64,000 nt of DNA from Gilliamella bombicola (lineage in GTDB: Bacteria > Pseudomonadota > Gammaproteobacteria > Enterobacterales > Orbaceae): NCBI RefSeq assembly GCF_900094945.1, contig NZ_FMAQ01000009.1, positions 1 through 64,000 on the forward strand, given 5' to 3'. This document shows, one piece after another, positions 62,127-64,000 of the stretch. Under the pieces are notes generated by a model. It did no database searches and was not told where the DNA came from. It saw only the letters and a list, made by a program, of their open reading frames with translations. Position numbers and translations under genes: made by a program. Position 1 is the stretch's first letter; the number at the start of each line of letters is the position of its first letter.

Positions 62127-63026
62127 TTATGTTCTTTCTTTTTGTTCTAGTTTGCTAATCGATTTTAATAGCTTTTCGGCCTCGTTATTTTGGCCTAGTT
62201 GATTAAGATAGGTAGCCATCGCTTTTTGATAAGTCATGTTGTTCATAATAGCTCGTGGTTGTGAGTGCCACCATTTTATAAGTGCTTGTGTATCGCTATC
62301 GGTCGATAATTGCTTGATTCTAGCAATATAAGCCGCTTGTTTAAACTGATCGAGTTGCGATTCGCTATATGCTTTAGTTTTATACATTACTGGTAATAGA
62401 TCTATAACTGCTTGGTAATCGCCAGTTTCGTAATAAAGTTGATCGGCTAATCTAAGCACTTCGACATTGCGAGGCTTTTCATTTAGTAATTTTTCTAATA
62501 CGCTACGTGCGGCAGTGTATTCGCGGTTTTTTAGTTGTAGCCGAATTTGTACTAATTGAAAGGCAAAAATTTCTTTAGGCTGACAGCTTTTAGCTGCTTG
62601 TTCTAGCGATTGATTGGCCTGAATTAATTCGTCATTGTCGATTTGCGCTTGCGCGGCAAGTAAATACGATAAAGTAGTGTTTTTTGCCCCTTTGGCACTT
62701 TTTACAAAGAGTTTTGCTGCTTGTTGATAATCACCTTCTAGCAATAAAATTTGCGCTTGTTCAATGCGTTTTATCGATTTTTTAGGTGATTTTAAGCGTA
62801 ACCAATTGCCTAATACAGTTTTAGAATTTAATATTTTATTGAAAATAGAATAAATTAGGTAAAGGAAAAGCAGACCAATTAATTCAAGTATAATAAATGA
62901 ATTAAACGACATGCTGACACGGTAATTTACAAATTCAAATACCGCCGAACCTTGATGTCCTTGTAATAATGGTCCAAGAAAAAATCCACCCACTAGCACT
63001 AAGAAAATAATCAGTATTTTTATCAT
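62127..63026 (-). CDS. hemY: HemY-like membrane TPR protein (short form)
   Basis: 299 aa against about 398 in E. coli HemY. Two N-terminal membrane helices (IKILIIFLVLVGGFFLGPLL and FIILELIGLLFLYLIYSIF) precede TPR helices. The C-terminal ~100 residues of the E. coli protein are absent, and no remnant is seen before the terminator. The role in haem biosynthesis is poorly defined in the family. 10 bp after hemX. Confidence 0.85.
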   Translation of the reverse strand: MIKILIIFLVLVGGFFLGPLLQGHQGSAVFEFVNYRVSMSFNSFIILELIGLLFLYLIYSIFNKILNSKTVLGNWLRLKSPKKSIKRIEQAQILLLEGDYQQAAKLFVKSAKGAKNTTLSYLLAAQAQIDNDELIQANQSLEQAAKSCQPKEIFAFQLVQIRLQLKNREYTAARSVLEKLLNEKPRNVEVLRLADQLYYETGDYQAVIDLLPVMYKTKAYSESQLDQFKQAAYIARIKQLSTDSDTQALIKWWHSQPRAIMNNMTYQKAMATYLNQLGQNNEAEKLLKSISKLEQKERT

Positions 63027-63036
63027 TATTATTCTC

Positions 63037-64000
63037 CTATTTTGCCAACATTGAACGAACGCGAGTTTGCATTAGTTTTTCAAGTTCGCTGATACTAGTT
63101 AGATTTTCAGGAACGTTTTGGTCGCTGATTGATTGACTTTGTAAAGTCTCGAGTTCATTAATAAATGCTTTAACGCTTGGTGCATTACCATCAAAATAGG
63201 CATTCACCCAAGTTGCGGTATCGCTAAGTGCACGTTGATAAATAAGATCTTGATGCCTTGGTACCGCTTGTGCTGCAATCAATAGGCGGAAACGGATATT
63301 TTCACGCAGATAAAGCGATTGTTCTATGCTTAACGGTGCTTTTAATATTTGGCAATGGATGATTTGCTTTTCATCTTGGCCAGCGTGTTCTAAGCATGCT
63401 TTGAAGCTGTTGTCTTTATTATCAAGCTTTTCAATGGTAATGAATTTATCCATAAAAGTCTTGGTGCTGTTGTATAAATTGTTAGACCAATCACTGGTTG
63501 ACGATGATATTTCGCTATTTGTATTGTCAGTTGCATTATTTGCTTGTGCTTGCTGATTGTTTGCTACGTTAGCGCTTTTGGTTTGTGGTTCTTTGTTGTC
63601 ATCTGTATTGGTTGAATCTTCGTTATATTGGGTCATGCCAAGATCGATTTCTTGGTAATGACCCACTAAAGGTAATTCGGTAAGCGAATCTGACAATCCA
63701 ATTAAGTTAATAATAATGCCGTCAGTATCAATAAAGCTTACTTGAGCAAGTGAGTTAATATCTTTACTGATCGCTTGCCGAGCAGGTAATAGGCTAGGAT
63801 CATCAGCTTGAGCTAGACTTTCGTCAGCACTTTTAAGGAGTAGTCGTGCTGATGTGTAATCTTGGTCATTCCAAATTTTGCGTCCCGCTAAGTGTACTAA
63901 ATAATTTGCTTGTGAAATCAACCAAACTTTATGATCTGTGGTTGACATAGCCGCTAAACGTTCGTTGATGTTTTGTAAGCTTTGTTCGTTGAGCTTTAAG
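63037..64000 (-). CDS. hemX: HemX-like protein, 5' end beyond the window
   Basis: Frame is open to the window edge, so the N-terminal membrane anchor lies outside. The visible part begins LKLNEQSLQNINERLAAMST (coiled coil) and has the conserved VWLISQANYLVHLAGRKIWND segment. A low-complexity Asn/Ala/Thr insert lies around the middle. Homolog of the non-catalytic HemX encoded between hemD and hemY in enterobacteria. ATG 63948 is internal, not the real start. Confidence 0.85.
   Translation of the reverse strand, partial: LKLNEQSLQNINERLAAMSTTDHKVWLISQANYLVHLAGRKIWNDQDYTSARLLLKSADESLAQADDPSLLPARQAISKDINSLAQVSFIDTDGIIINLIGLSDSLTELPLVGHYQEIDLGMTQYNEDSTNTDDNKEPQTKSANVANNQQAQANNATDNTNSEISSSTSDWSNNLYNSTKTFMDKFITIEKLDNKDNSFKACLEHAGQDEKQIIHCQILKAPLSIEQSLYLRENIRFRLLIAAQAVPRHQDLIYQRALSDTATWVNAYFDGNAPSVKAFINELETLQSQSISDQNVPENLTSISELEKLMQTRVRSMLAK

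Overview
The window is AT-rich gammaproteobacterial chromosome. The gene orders leuS-lptE-holA-nadD, bamD|rluD-pgeF, rph-pyrE|yicC, seqA-pgm and hemX-hemY are enterobacterial in type. Very high A+T, small intergenic gaps and the overall gene set suggest the Orbaceae (Gilliamella or a relative, insect-gut symbionts); the family is an inference from gene style, not a database match.

Layout. 1-1.4 kb: a repeat-arm / CRISPR mini-array / inverted repeat-arm cassette. 1.4-5.3 kb: ygiF-like triphosphatase and glnE. 5.35-9.65 kb: a LacI-HTH/solute-binding fusion regulator facing an MFS transporter plus metallo-beta-lactamase-fold hydrolase operon, with a LacI-type operator over the operon promoter. 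9.9-16.2 kb: housekeeping genes (ttcA, yeiP/efpL, ykgJ, lysP, infA, nadD, holA, lptE), then leuS, bamD, rluD and pgeF to 21.7 kb. 21.8-25.6 kb: a decayed repeat copy, a TPP riboswitch and the thiamine ABC importer tbpA-thiP-thiQ. 25.8-32.9 kb: a phosphoethanolamine transferase, dinB, and a beta-glucoside PTS operon with a divergent GntR regulator. 33.0-40.0 kb: a type IC restriction-modification locus hsdM-hsdS-X-hsdR in which X looks like a PrrC-type anticodon nuclease. 40.0-40.8 kb: a spacerless I-F-like CRISPR leader plus one repeat. 40.8-52.4 kb: lactate oxidase, pyrE, rph, yicC, a DMT permease, a Sel1 protein, a MATE pump, yejK, nfo and a YccS-like protein. 52.4-56.4 kb: the second repeat island, holding a possibly phase-variable surface protein and a second CRISPR mini-array. 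56.4-64 kb: pgm, seqA, two lipoproteins, gloA, gmk, azlC (interrupted by an in-frame TGA), azlD, hemY and a hemX cut by the window end.

The most unusual content is the dispersed repeat family. A full unit (52459-52993) is about 535 bp, has 33-bp terminal inverted repeats and is full of hairpins, like a MITE. Two mini-arrays, each with exactly three 32-nt spacers and a 60-bp period, sit behind near-identical leaders and between oppositely oriented copies of this unit. A third, spacerless leader+repeat lies next to the hsd locus, and a fourth partial copy lies upstream of the TPP riboswitch. No cas gene is present, so any activity would need Cas proteins from elsewhere. The island at 52.4-56.4 kb also carries an exported-type protein whose 5' end contains 7-bp tandem repeats that set the reading frame.
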